Positions 1 to 8,423 of a stretch of DNA of 64,000 nucleotides are shown one piece after another. Below the pieces are notes generated by a model that saw only the letters and a list, made by a program, of their open reading frames with translations, searched no databases and was not told the origin of the DNA. The stretch lies in the NCBI GenBank assembly GCA_025210795.1, contig JAOAQZ010000010.1, positions 62,001-126,000 of the forward strand, read 5' to 3'. Positions within the stretch are counted from its first letter, which is position 1; the number at the start of each line of letters is the position of its first letter. Both the position numbers and the translations under genes were made by a program. This stretch comes from Cohaesibacter sp. Lineage in GTDB: Bacteria > Pseudomonadota > Alphaproteobacteria > Rhizobiales > Cohaesibacteraceae.

Positions 1-905
1 CCACCTACAAAGGTGTCACGAACCGATGGATGCTGTTTGAAGCGCTGGAATTCTTCGAACGGAGACAGATAAGGGTTCTTGTAATTAAGATGCAGCACAA
101 AGCCCACTGCGACCTGATTGTCTTCCAGATGATAGAGGAAGGAACCGCCGCCGGTCTTGCCATCAAGCGGCCAGCCAAAGGAGTGGGTAACAAGGCCCTG
201 CTGATGCTTTTCAGGGTCAATCTGCCAGAGCTCTTTAATCCCGATACCGAACTTGGCAACGTCGCTGTCTTTGTCCAGCTCGTAATTGGCAATCACCTGC
301 TTGGCAAGAGAGCCGCGCACGCCTTCGGAAATCAGGGTATATTTGCCCAGCAATTCCATGCCGCGCATGAAGGTGTCTTTTGGCTGACCATCACGGCCAA
401 CGCCCATATCGCCTGTGGCAACACCGCGCACCGCGCCATTGTCATCATACAGCACTTCGGCAGCAGCAAAGCCGGGATAAATCTCAACGCCCAGCCCTTC
501 GGCTTTTTCCGCCAGCCAGCGGCACACATTACCCAAAGAGACAATGTAATTGCCATGATTGTTCATCAAAGGCGGCATGGCAAAGTTAGGCAGCGTCAGG
601 CCGCCAGCAGGGCCGAGGAAGCGGAACACATCTTTCTTGACCTCGGTCTTGAAAGGATGGGAGCTGTCGTCGCGCCAGTCTGGCAGCAGGCTGTCAAGCG
701 CACAGGGATCAACCACGGCGCCAGAGAGAATATGCGCGCCAACTTCCGAGCCTTTTTCAAGGACAACAACGGAAATCTCTTCGCCTTTCTCGGCGGCCAC
801 TTGTTTGATGCGGATAGCCGCAGACAGGCCAGCGGGGCCCGCGCCAACGATGACAACGTCAAATTCCATAGATTCGCGTTCGGGAAGCGCAGTTTCGTCA
901 GTCAT
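1..905 (-). CDS. etfD: Electron transfer flavoprotein-ubiquinone oxidoreductase, 3' end cut by window edge
   Basis: ETF-QO passes electrons from reduced electron transfer flavoprotein (fatty acid, amino acid and choline oxidation) to ubiquinone at the inner membrane, using FAD and a 4Fe-4S cluster. I read about 301 codons on the minus strand from the ATG at 905. Near the N-terminus is a dinucleotide-binding fold, FDVVIVGAGPAGLSAAIR, then VLEKGSEVGAHILSGAV, both typical of the family; further on are GKYTLISEGVRGSLAKQ and SFGWPLDGKTGGGSFLYH. The C-terminal iron-sulfur ferredoxin-like part lies beyond base 1. The start is supported by a strong Shine-Dalgarno sequence (GAGGAGAGGA) 8-17 bases upstream. 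It diverges from the uracil-DNA glycosylase gene. The gene symbol is the generic one; identity is firm. Confidence 0.93.
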   Translation of the reverse strand, partial: MTDETALPERESMEFDVVIVGAGPAGLSAAIRIKQVAAEKGEEISVVVLEKGSEVGAHILSGAVVDPCALDSLLPDWRDDSSHPFKTEVKKDVFRFLGPAGGLTLPNFAMPPLMNNHGNYIVSLGNVCRWLAEKAEGLGVEIYPGFAAAEVLYDDNGAVRGVATGDMGVGRDGQPKDTFMRGMELLGKYTLISEGVRGSLAKQVIANYELDKDSDVAKFGIGIKELWQIDPEKHQQGLVTHSFGWPLDGKTGGGSFLYHLEDNQVAVGFVLHLNYKNPYLSPFEEFQRFKQHPSVRDTFVG

Positions 906-1061
906 CAAAGGGTCCTCTCCTCAGGGGTCGAAATGGTCCGGAGTCTTTTCAACCACATAATGCATTGCACAACAAGCCCCTATGATCACTTGAGCTTGCC
1001 TGCTATAGATAAAGCTTTAGCGGAAAGAGATGGCGGAATCCAAGTGCCAAATAATCAGAAT

Positions 1062-2159
1062 ATGGTGACCTCTGCTCATGACCTTGCTGCCCTCATCCAA
1101 TGGTATGAGGCCGCAGGGGCCGATTGCGCCTTGGCTGATGATCCTCAAGACCGCTTTGCCGAGACAAAAAATCAACTGGCCGCCCGCCAGACAGCAAGAG
1201 CCAACACCCCGCAAAGATCGGGGTCACCTTCTTCCAATCAGCACGCTCCCGGTTATGGAGCGGACCCGGTCATCCATCCGCAGCAGCCCGGCTCATTACC
1301 TCACGCTCCCCAGTCTCCGCCCTGGGATGATCAGGGGCAGAATGCGGGCGGGCAGCAAGGGGCTGGATCTGCTTTCCAGACGCCTATTTCTACGTTTACG
1401 TCAAAGTCAATGGAGGATCAATCCCATCCACCCACAAGATTGGGGGAAACAGATCAGACATTTGGCGTAAATCAGCCTCAAATGGGCCAATCACCCCATC
1501 CGGCACACCATCCGGCCATGGCACCGGGCGGAATGATGTCGCGTGCTGGCGGTCAGGTGGAAGAAGCTCGCCAGAGAGCGATAAGCGCCAAAACGCTGGA
1601 AGAACTTGAGGCCAATCTCGCCAGTTTTGATGGCTGTAGCTTGAAGTTTTCTGCCAAAAATCTGGTTTTCGGAGATGGCAATCCAGAAGCGGACCTGATG
1701 TTTATCGGTGAAGCGCCGGGGCGGGATGAGGATATGCAGGGCCTTCCCTTCGTGGGCCGCGCAGGGCAATTGCTGGACAAGATGATGGCCGCGATCGAGC
1801 GGGACCGCACAAATTCCTATATCACCAATATCCTGCCATGGCGCCCGCCGGGCAATCGCAAGCCCAGCCTTGACGAGAGCGAAATGATGCGTCCGTTCAT
1901 CCATCGCCATATCGAGCTGGTCAATCCCAAAGTGCTGATCTTTCTGGGCGGCACGGCAGCCCAGCAATTGCTTGGTACCAAAGAGGGGATCATGCGTCTG
2001 CGTGGCCGCTGGAAGGCCTATCCAACCGCGCAAGGGGATATTCCGGCCATGGCGACCCTGCACCCCGCTTTCCTTCTTCGAACACCAGCCCAGAAGCGGG
2101 CTGCATGGCAAGATCTGCTTGAAGTAGCGGCAAAGGTAAGCGGATCAAGCAAGGTCTAA
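1062..2159 (+). CDS. Uracil-DNA glycosylase, family 4-like, with long low-complexity linker
   Basis: Removes uracil from DNA as the first step of base excision repair. The catalytic domain is the C-terminal half of the 365-residue protein: GEAPGRDEDMQGLPFVGRAG, NILPWRPPGNRKPS and the late motif LHPAFLLRTPAQKR match family 4 enzymes. An N-terminal segment (about residues 1-45) is followed by roughly 120 residues rich in Pro, Gln, Ser and His, probably disordered. Of the four cysteines that hold the 4Fe-4S cluster in classical family 4 enzymes only one is obvious (DGCSLKFSA); the third is Trp (PWRPPGNR) and the fourth Met. The reading frame stays open far upstream, antisense to ETF-QO, so the start is a choice: ATG 1062 gives the expected N-terminus; GTG 1044 is possible. 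Confidence 0.88.
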   Translation: MVTSAHDLAALIQWYEAAGADCALADDPQDRFAETKNQLAARQTARANTPQRSGSPSSNQHAPGYGADPVIHPQQPGSLPHAPQSPPWDDQGQNAGGQQGAGSAFQTPISTFTSKSMEDQSHPPTRLGETDQTFGVNQPQMGQSPHPAHHPAMAPGGMMSRAGGQVEEARQRAISAKTLEELEANLASFDGCSLKFSAKNLVFGDGNPEADLMFIGEAPGRDEDMQGLPFVGRAGQLLDKMMAAIERDRTNSYITNILPWRPPGNRKPSLDESEMMRPFIHRHIELVNPKVLIFLGGTAAQQLLGTKEGIMRLRGRWKAYPTAQGDIPAMATLHPAFLLRTPAQKRAAWQDLLEVAAKVSGSSKV

Positions 2160-2334
2160 AGTCGCTCATTGCCGCATAAAGCGACAGCGAAAACCACATA
2201 TGTGAAATCACGCTGTGGAAGGGAACCACACTCTCGGCGTCTCTCCTAAGCGTATCATGCAAGCCTGTTCCACTAGCCCTATGCAGAAAAGAATATAGCT
2301 CGACTTCAAAGAAAGATGGGCTGAGCGCAAGGCT

Positions 2335-2367
2335 CTGTAGATAAAAAGCCCTGTAGATAAAAAAGCC
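2335..2367. repeat. Tandem 16-17 bp duplication
   Basis: The string CTGTAGATAAAAAGCC at 2335-2350 is repeated at 2351-2367 with one extra A. The second copy runs into the left arm of the terminator at 2361, so the duplication probably arose by replication slippage between the glycosylase and chemoreceptor genes. Confidence 0.7.
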
Positions 2368-2396
2368 GCACAGGCCAGATGACCTGTGCGGCTTTT
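2361..2396. terminator. Bidirectional intrinsic terminator
   Basis: A perfect 14-bp stem, AAAAGCCGCACAGG (2361-2374) with CCTGTGCGGCTTTT (2383-2396), closes an 8-base loop and has A- and T-rich flanks on both sides. It lies between the convergent ends of the uracil-DNA glycosylase gene (+) and the chemoreceptor gene (-) and can serve both. Confidence 0.88.
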
Positions 2397-2420
2397 ATCT
2401 TCTATCAGGCGTGTTTGGCG

Positions 2421-4754
2421 TTATGCCGCGGCCTTGAAATAATCAATGCTCTCGACACGCTGGGCAAATTTCAGCCCCGCATTGCCATTTTCGTGGCGCA
2501 TGACGGTTGCATCAATCATGCGGCCATCTGCCAGTTCAAGCTGCAGGACTTCGCCCAGTTCAAGGCCCTCACCATTGGTGATCTGGCAACCGGTCTCACT
2601 GGCATCGACAAGACAGCTATTGAGGCGATGGCCAGAGGTTTGAATGACGACTATTTGGTCCATCTTCACCCGCAGGCTCTCGCGCCGCTCTGCGACATCC
2701 TTGGAGACATCACGCAGGAATTCTTCAACAACGGTGGTGAGCTGGTCTGCCGCTTGTGACAGCTCATCAGACGCCACTTCCACATGCTTGGCTTCCTGTG
2801 CGGTTTTGCCAATCACGCTGCTCACACCCTGACTGTTTTTCATTGCCGCTTGCGTATCGCCAGAGGCCAGCTGAATGGAATTGGCGATCTCGTGGGTTGA
2901 GGCTTCCTGCTGTTCGACAGCGGCAGCAATCATGGTGGTGACCGAGCTGATATTGCCAACCGTTTCCGTAATATGGCCAATGGCCTCAACCGCATTGCCA
3001 GTCAGATGCTGTACGCCCGAAATCTGCTGTTCAATTTCCTGCGTGGCTTTGGAGGTCTGACCTGCAAGCTCTTTGACCTCAGAGGCAACAACGGCAAAGC
3101 CTTTGCCCATCTCGCCTGCGCGGGCGGCTTCAATGGTGGCATTAAGGGCCAGCAAATTGGTCTGCTCTGCAATATCGCGAATGATGCCGACAACCGCGCC
3201 AATGCGCTCGGCAGCGTCTGCAAGCGAGGAGACTTCCTCATTGGTATTGGTGGCAATCTGAGTGGCAGATTGGACCATGCTATTGGCCTGACCAACCTGA
3301 GTGGAGATTTCATGAACCGAGTCAACCATCTGCTTGGTTGCAGTGGCAACCACCTCCACATTATGAGAGGCACCACAAGACGCTTTCTCGGCTGAGCCTG
3401 CCTCCTCGGTGGCGTGGCAAGCAACATCGGTCAGGACACTGGCTGTGTCGCGCATGGTGTGGGTCTGGTCTTCCACCGCGCCAATGGTCTCGCTAATGAC
3501 CTGTCGGAAGCTGCCAACCAGTTTTTCAAGATAAGCCTGACGATGACGTTCCTTGTCGCGCTCTGCTTGCGCCCCAGATTCAAGGCGGCCACGTTCAATA
3601 GCATTTTCGCGGAAAATCTCGACCGAACGAGCCATGTCGCCGATCTCGTCATGTTGCTCAAGTCCATCAATAGTGATGCTGGTATTGTTGCGGGCAAGCT
3701 CCCGCATGCTGGTAATCATGGAATAGAGCGGACGGGTGATGGAGCGGGTAAGCGAGACAGCAAGAAGGGTGGTCAGTACCAACAGTCCCATCAAAATACC
3801 GGCAAGGGTCCAGAAACCGACATTGGCATTGTGCGCGGTTGTGCTTGAAAGAGAGACGATATTGGCAGCAATCGTGTCTTCCACTTCCTTCATGCGGTCG
3901 ATACGGGCGGTGCTTGCAGCAAACCATTGCGGCCCTTCAATCGAGCTGATATCGCCGCCAAAGGGGCCTTTATGGGCAACAGAGCGCATTTGATCGACAA
4001 CCTTCTGCTCATTTCCCAACTGCATGGCTTGCCATGCCTTGCGCTCATCGTCGGTTGCAAAGCGATTGAAGACATCGCCAAATGCTACCTGCATTGCGCC
4101 AAGACCAATAAACTTTTTATAGACCGCTTGAGAAAAATTGCCGGATCCAAAACCTGCTGCGCCCATAGCGCGTTCGATGCCCGCCCGTTCCTTGGCTTGC
4201 AAAAAGGCCATATAGCTGGTGAGGGAGCGTACAATCTCACCATCATTAACGATCATGGTCACACTCTCGACCATGGACAAAAGATCGCCAATGAGTGTGG
4301 TGTAATAACCTGCCATAGATGGCAGATTAAGGGTATGGGCATCCACCGAAGTGCGAATGGTTTGAAGTTGATCCAAAGCTTGCCGAACATCTTTGAACGG
4401 TGTTTGGAACTCGGCAAAGCTCAGATTGTCAGCAGCTGAAGGTAATTCGGCAGAAAACAGAGCCAGAGCCTTGTCTGTATCCTCACGGCGCGGGCCTATA
4501 GCATCTGCAAAGCGCTTGCCTTTGGAGCTAATAAAGCCTGCTGATGTTCCTCTTTCCTTTTGCAATTCATGGACAAGGCCGGAAATGATGGGAGCCAGCT
4601 CCACGACTTGAGCCACAGCTTCGGCCTCGTTCGCCGTCTTTCGTTTGTCCAGAAGATCCACCACACCCAATGCCAACAAGGCAATAATAGGAATGATGGA
4701 CAGAAAGGAGATGCGTAAGGAAATGGGGAAATTCTTGACGGAAAGGAACGACAT
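2421..4754 (-). CDS. Methyl-accepting chemotaxis protein with NIT sensor and C-terminal PilZ domain
   Basis: Inner-membrane chemoreceptor of 777 residues. TM1 is near residues 14-34; a periplasmic helical sensor follows with the nitrate/nitrite-sensing (NIT) signature [18 protein letters not shown] near 60-77; TM2 is near 312-336, then HAMP, then a methyl-accepting signalling domain whose hairpin tip reads [20 protein letters not shown] with [13 protein letters not shown]. The last 100 residues form a PilZ domain: RRESLR supplies the RxxxR motif and DASETG the DxSxxG motif that bind cyclic-di-GMP. From family knowledge it should signal to CheA/CheW; the PilZ tail suggests its output or localisation is tuned by c-di-GMP (inference). 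No che genes lie nearby. It starts at an ATG and stands alone between a terminator and an intergenic gap. Confidence 0.93.
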   Translation of the reverse strand: MSFLSVKNFPISLRISFLSIIPIIALLALGVVDLLDKRKTANEAEAVAQVVELAPIISGLVHELQKERGTSAGFISSKGKRFADAIGPRREDTDKALALFSAELPSAADNLSFAEFQTPFKDVRQALDQLQTIRTSVDAHTLNLPSMAGYYTTLIGDLLSMVESVTMIVNDGEIVRSLTSYMAFLQAKERAGIERAMGAAGFGSGNFSQAVYKKFIGLGAMQVAFGDVFNRFATDDERKAWQAMQLGNEQKVVDQMRSVAHKGPFGGDISSIEGPQWFAASTARIDRMKEVEDTIAANIVSLSSTTAHNANVGFWTLAGILMGLLVLTTLLAVSLTRSITRPLYSMITSMRELARNNTSITIDGLEQHDEIGDMARSVEIFRENAIERGRLESGAQAERDKERHRQAYLEKLVGSFRQVISETIGAVEDQTHTMRDTASVLTDVACHATEEAGSAEKASCGASHNVEVVATATKQMVDSVHEISTQVGQANSMVQSATQIATNTNEEVSSLADAAERIGAVVGIIRDIAEQTNLLALNATIEAARAGEMGKGFAVVASEVKELAGQTSKATQEIEQQISGVQHLTGNAVEAIGHITETVGNISSVTTMIAAAVEQQEASTHEIANSIQLASGDTQAAMKNSQGVSSVIGKTAQEAKHVEVASDELSQAADQLTTVVEEFLRDVSKDVAERRESLRVKMDQIVVIQTSGHRLNSCLVDASETGCQITNGEGLELGEVLQLELADGRMIDATVMRHENGNAGLKFAQRVESIDYFKAAA

Positions 4755-5101
4755 CGGATGGCCTCATGGCACGTGTAAATGACCCTATGGCACGCAGGTG
4801 CTCATTATTTTTCTAGGCTATATTGCTTAACGGAATGTTGATCAGATCACTATCTTCTTGATAAATAAGGAAATAATTTATTGGGAAATCTACCTATTTG
4901 TATGTAGAAGAACGAAGATAAAGTGTGCTTCGCCGCAAGATTGTCCGTTAAAACGGATATCTGATGTCATAATTGATGAGTTGGGCAGACAGAGTGTGGC
5001 CTGCCTGCTGATTTTGCATCCATGATGAATGAAACAAAACAGCCCGGACTTTGAAGGCCCGGGCTGCTCATTCACGTCTCATTTTTCAAAAGGGATGGAG
5101 C
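4755..5101. other. Intergenic gap of about 350 bp
   Basis: AT-rich sequence at 4800-4970 lies upstream of the chemoreceptor and presumably holds its promoter, which I cannot place. A terminator for the hydrolase gene lies at 5041-5065. No ORF is convincing here. Confidence 0.5.
5041..5065 (-). terminator. Intrinsic terminator of the cell wall hydrolase gene
   Basis: AGCCCGG at 5041-5047 pairs with CCGGGCT at 5059-5065. Read on the minus strand the stem is followed by GTTTTGTTTCATT, a usable T-rich tail, about 36 bases past the hydrolase stop codon. Confidence 0.75.
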
Positions 5102-6826
5102 CTAGCTCCAACCGCCACCATGGGTCTTGTAGAAAATATGAAGACCGATTTTGCCGCGCCGTTTCATGGTCCGTGCCCATCTGGGGCGCACATAAGTGGC
5201 GTGGTAATGGGTGGAGGAGCCAACGACTTTGAGCCAGACTTCTTCATTGATGACCTGGTCGGCCAGCTTCCATGCGGTGTCCCAAGATTTCTTGGACAGG
5301 ATCCGGTCGCGAATGCCATCACAGGCAAAGGAGAACTGGCAGGCATTGCGCATATGCTTATTCTGGTAAACGACGCCGCAGATCGAATTTGGATAGGTGG
5401 GGTTCTTCACCCGGTTCATAACCACCTGAGCCACTGCAATTTGCCCTTTGATTGGCTCGGAGCGGGCTTCAAAGTAAATGGCATTGGCAAGACAGGTCTT
5501 CTGGCGCTTGGTATAGCTCGACTTGGGCAGCTTGTTTGTTACCCATGCATGTTCACCCCGTGTCGGGATTTTGGCTTTCTTTTTCTTTGAGGTGCCAAAG
5601 TTAAACCAGTTTGCCCAACGAGATTTCTTCTGTGGTTTTTCACTTTTGATTTTGGCAGGAGCCAGCGAAGCCACCTGAATGCGCGGCGCTTTTGGCTCCG
5701 TGGACTTAGGCGCAGCTTTCGCAGGCTTGGGTGCCTTTGCCGCTTTTGCCAAAACGGCACTGGTATCAAGCGGGGCATTGGCCGCTCGCGGCTTGGCGGC
5801 AAGCGCCTTGCTTGCGCCACTTGTCTTTGCTGGCTTGGTTCTTGGCAGGGCCGCAATCAGATTAAACGGTTTGCCCGGCTCTCTCTCGGCAACCTTACCA
5901 TCCGAAAGATCAGTAAGCGGAGTTGCCGGAAGGGCAGAAGCAGGCGGCAGGGAGGCCAACTGCTGTTGTGGCTGCTGACCAGAGGTCGCGCCGGTCTGCT
6001 CATCGGTTAGATAAGGATTGGCATCAAATACCCGCCCAGCCTTCTGATCGGCCAGAATGGCGCGGAATGGTTCTTCCAGTTGGGTAAGGGATGTTGGCGC
6101 ATAGGCAAGAGAGGTCGACCCGGTCGTCAGCCCATCGCTAACCTCGGCACTCCCTGTGCTTGCCGCATTGGCAGGGCGGCTATCAACCGGGGTGCTTCCG
6201 GCCTGTACGCTGCTGGCTTTGGCCATCTGCACAGCGCGTGGCTGGCGAGCTGGCTGGGCAGCTTTGGGCAGTAAAAAGGCTTTTGCATCTGCCAAAACAA
6301 TCCGGCGATCTTTCTCCGCGCGGAAAGCCATGGTGGGCAATGCACCTTGATCAGGCATATGAAAAAGGCTTGCCATGTCCCACAGCGAGCCAGACCAGTT
6401 GAGCGCAATGGGCTTGCGGCCATTGCCAACCTGATAAGGCTCCCAGTCCCAAGCCTTACGTCGTGCGCCTTTTGGTGCACGATTGACAGCCAGTCGGTCC
6501 TCCTGGCGGAAGACTGCAGGGGGCGCGCTTCGCCCTGTCTGGGATGCTTGCGGATCATTCTTGATAATTTCTGAGATATGAACAATCGCGCCCTTGTGTG
6601 CGGCGGGTGCTGTCGGTGCTGAAAAATCAAAATGCGATCCACGAATGCCCGCCTCGCCACCGGCAAACAGAGTTTGCGTCCAGGCTTGTTGGCGCAATTG
6701 TGCCAAAGACTGGCCTGCTTGGCTTTCTTCATGGATAGATTGGGTAAAGGAGAGAACAAAGCTCGTGCTAACGAGCAGCCCATACGTAAGACGGAGGCTT
6801 AGACGGCCCAAGGCAGCTTTCGACAT
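5102..6826 (-). CDS. Cell wall hydrolase, SleB family (Hydrolase_2)
   Basis: Predicted peptidoglycan hydrolase (lytic transglycosylase type) of 574 residues acting outside the inner membrane. An N-terminal hydrophobic segment (about residues 11-28, LTYGLLVSTSFVLSF) acts as signal anchor. A long Ala/Pro/Lys-rich middle (about 180-430) is low in complexity. The C-terminal 130 residues are the catalytic domain: CLANAIYFEARSEPIKGQ contains the family's glutamate, followed by AVAQVVMNRVKNPTYPNSIC, CQFSFACDG and STHYHATYV. The ATG at 6826 begins MSKAALGRLSLR. A terminator follows at 5041-5065. Proteins of this domain layout are common in Hyphomicrobiales; the exact bond cut is not shown by the sequence. 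Confidence 0.88.
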   Translation of the reverse strand: MSKAALGRLSLRLTYGLLVSTSFVLSFTQSIHEESQAGQSLAQLRQQAWTQTLFAGGEAGIRGSHFDFSAPTAPAAHKGAIVHISEIIKNDPQASQTGRSAPPAVFRQEDRLAVNRAPKGARRKAWDWEPYQVGNGRKPIALNWSGSLWDMASLFHMPDQGALPTMAFRAEKDRRIVLADAKAFLLPKAAQPARQPRAVQMAKASSVQAGSTPVDSRPANAASTGSAEVSDGLTTGSTSLAYAPTSLTQLEEPFRAILADQKAGRVFDANPYLTDEQTGATSGQQPQQQLASLPPASALPATPLTDLSDGKVAEREPGKPFNLIAALPRTKPAKTSGASKALAAKPRAANAPLDTSAVLAKAAKAPKPAKAAPKSTEPKAPRIQVASLAPAKIKSEKPQKKSRWANWFNFGTSKKKKAKIPTRGEHAWVTNKLPKSSYTKRQKTCLANAIYFEARSEPIKGQIAVAQVVMNRVKNPTYPNSICGVVYQNKHMRNACQFSFACDGIRDRILSKKSWDTAWKLADQVINEEVWLKVVGSSTHYHATYVRPRWARTMKRRGKIGLHIFYKTHGGGWS

Positions 6827-7393
6827 TGTGTCACCAATTACACATACGCAACAAGATTACTCAATCACAGCCTAAAAACGCATAAGCTGCGAACTCATAT
6901 CCGAGGGAAGAAAAACGCACAATCTTCCCTGTTGCGTATGATAATGAGCTATTAACCTTGAAAGACAGTTAACAACGAGATGAAAAATTTGGCCTTGCTT
7001 TCTCTCTCTTCTGGAGGTCGGCAGAACCGCTTAATTGCTGCGCAAAGTCAGAGCTTTTCAACCCTTCTGGTTCCATCACTCTGCTTCTGGCGGGTCGTAA
7101 TTCACATGGCAATATGGCAGGCATAAGGCTTGGCGAGGGGGCAAAGCGCATCCGGCTCTTATCCTTTTGGTGGAGAGGAAAAGAAGACAGCATGGCAAAA
7201 TGCAAAGCCTGCAAGGATTATGGTTAAGGCAGATTAAGAGCCGATATTTTAATGGAGACTTACGGCAGAGAGCAGGGATAAATTCCGAACAGGCGCGCAA
7301 GATTTGCAATTGAACACGCCAGCCTGCAGCAGCCCTTACGAAGGATGGGGCAAGAAAACCGACAAGATGAGAAAAAGGGTGCAGAAATGAAAA

Positions 7394-7416
7394 ATGCCCG
7401 GACATGATGTCCGGGC
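7394..7416 (-). terminator. Strong intrinsic terminator, minus strand
   Basis: TGCCCGGACA and TGTCCGGGCA form a perfect 10-bp stem around a 3-base loop. On the minus strand it is followed by TTTTTCATTTC. It implies a minus-strand transcript coming from above 7416. Confidence 0.8.
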
Positions 7417-7580
7417 AAGTTGTCGGTACTAAGCCATAAGAACGACCAAACCTACTCAAACCAGCAAAGAGCAGCTTTGGTTGGATGCACAAACAGGAAC
7501 AGTCCCCGCAGATCGTTCACGTTTCACACCTAGAGCCAAGAAAGGTGGAGCATCCGGCCTTATGAGCCAAGCAAGGAGAG
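7394..7580 (-). ncRNA. Candidate structured small RNA with terminator
   Basis: Read on the minus strand from about 7580 down to 7394 the sequence can fold into nested stems: CATAAG with CTTATG on the outside, GGATGC with GCATCC inside it, a small hairpin CACCT/AGGTG, another GAAC/GTTC, and AACCAAAG with CTTTGCTGGTT. It ends in a 10-bp intrinsic terminator with a T tail. There is no gene on this strand within 570 bp downstream and no ORF that fits, so a free-standing RNA is more likely than a leader. I compared it from memory with 6S, SRP, tmRNA and common riboswitches and found no match. The 5' end is not defined. Confidence 0.35.
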
Positions 7581-8002
7581 AGTAACCGGTTTTTTCTTGT
7601 AAATCATCCCCCAAATTTTAGGTATTTGCATAATTTCCCCCTGAAAATTATGGGGGTAATCGGCCAAAATGCCTCGGTTTTGATTGTAAAGTGTATTCAT
7701 GTGTATCCGGTGTGGTATTTCGATATGTTGGCGATTCGATGTAGTGTTTTTGTAATTTATACTCGCAATAAGGGTATTTGCATTTCGCTGATGCAAGAAT
7801 AGCACTTCGCATGGACTTGCCTAACTTACAGAAGCGATGGCCAAATGAAGAAAAGCGAACCGCGTTAAGCGTCTCAAGAAGGCAAAGGTGATCGCTTTGC
7901 ATTGCAATTGGCAGGCAAAGAAAGTAGGTCTCTATCGCAACCCTCGAAGGGGTATAAGGCTATTGGATAGCTTTATGTCGCGGGTCGAGCGGACCTAAGT
8001 CT

Positions 8003-8374
8003 ATGCGAACGGAAAATGAAGCTATGAGCAGCCTGTTCAATCGCCACAATCAGCCCATCTGGCTGCGTGTGCTCAATGCCTTAACAGTTCTGGCGCTGTG
8101 CCTGTTCGTCTTTGCCTATCAGGCAAAGCTGTCAAGCTGGCCGTCTTTTGCTTTGATTGGCTTCTCGGTGATTGCAGCCTTGATCAATTTCATCATCCAT
8201 TTTCGCGATATTCTGATGCGGCAGTCTGCACGGTCCGAGCCCGAAGACGCCAAAAATGAAAAGGCCAAGACTGAAGAAGACAAGACCGAAGAGGCCCAAG
8301 GGAAGAGCGAGGCCAAAGAGGCGAAAGAGGCAGAAGAGCTGGAAAATGACAAAGAGACAGCAAAGGCACCTTAA
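8003..8374 (+). CDS. Small membrane protein with charged C-terminal tail, function unknown
   Basis: 123 residues if the ATG at 8003 is used; ATG 8024 (MSSLFNRHNQP) is an alternative with a GGA ten bases upstream. Two hydrophobic segments, about residues 22-40 (VLNALTVLALCLFVFAYQA) and 47-67 (PSFALIGFSVIAALINFII), are followed by a tail of some 50 residues made almost entirely of Glu, Lys, Ala and Asp that may form a helix. The tail probably lies in the cytoplasm. I do not recognise a family. It is convergent with the MeaB gene, whose stop is 50 bp downstream. Confidence 0.6.
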   Translation: MRTENEAMSSLFNRHNQPIWLRVLNALTVLALCLFVFAYQAKLSSWPSFALIGFSVIAALINFIIHFRDILMRQSARSEPEDAKNEKAKTEEDKTEEAQGKSEAKEAKEAEELENDKETAKAP

Positions 8375-8423
8375 AAATGAGGAGCCTCTTGCTACCAGTA
8401 ACGTTTTTGCCGTCACATGCCTT

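Larger units (their letters stand above)
6827..8002. other. Long gene-poor gap (1.2 kb)
   Basis: No ORF here has a credible ribosome binding site, codon pattern or recognisable product. Near the hydrolase promoter are TTAACC at 6952-6957 and GTTAAC at 6968-6973, which resemble CtrA half sites but with unsuitable spacing. A hairpin GGGAAGA/TCTTCCC lies at about 6905-6930. A candidate structured RNA ends in a strong minus-strand terminator at 7394-7416. Upstream of that RNA, at about 7637-7656, CCCCC and GGGGG blocks flank an AT-rich loop. Confidence 0.5.

Noticed and set aside
30..1061. Long forward open frame upstream of the uracil-DNA glycosylase
   Set aside because: It is antisense to the clearly recognisable ETF-QO coding sequence and has no family similarity of its own; only the part after 1062 resembles the glycosylase.
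6952..6973. TTAACC and GTTAAC near the hydrolase promoter as a CtrA site
   Set aside because: Spacing between TTAA halves is not seven bases and orientation is mixed; only half sites.
7076..7492. 138-codon minus-strand frame
   Set aside because: It runs through the strong terminator hairpin at 7394-7416 and the folded RNA candidate, and has no ribosome site or recognisable product.
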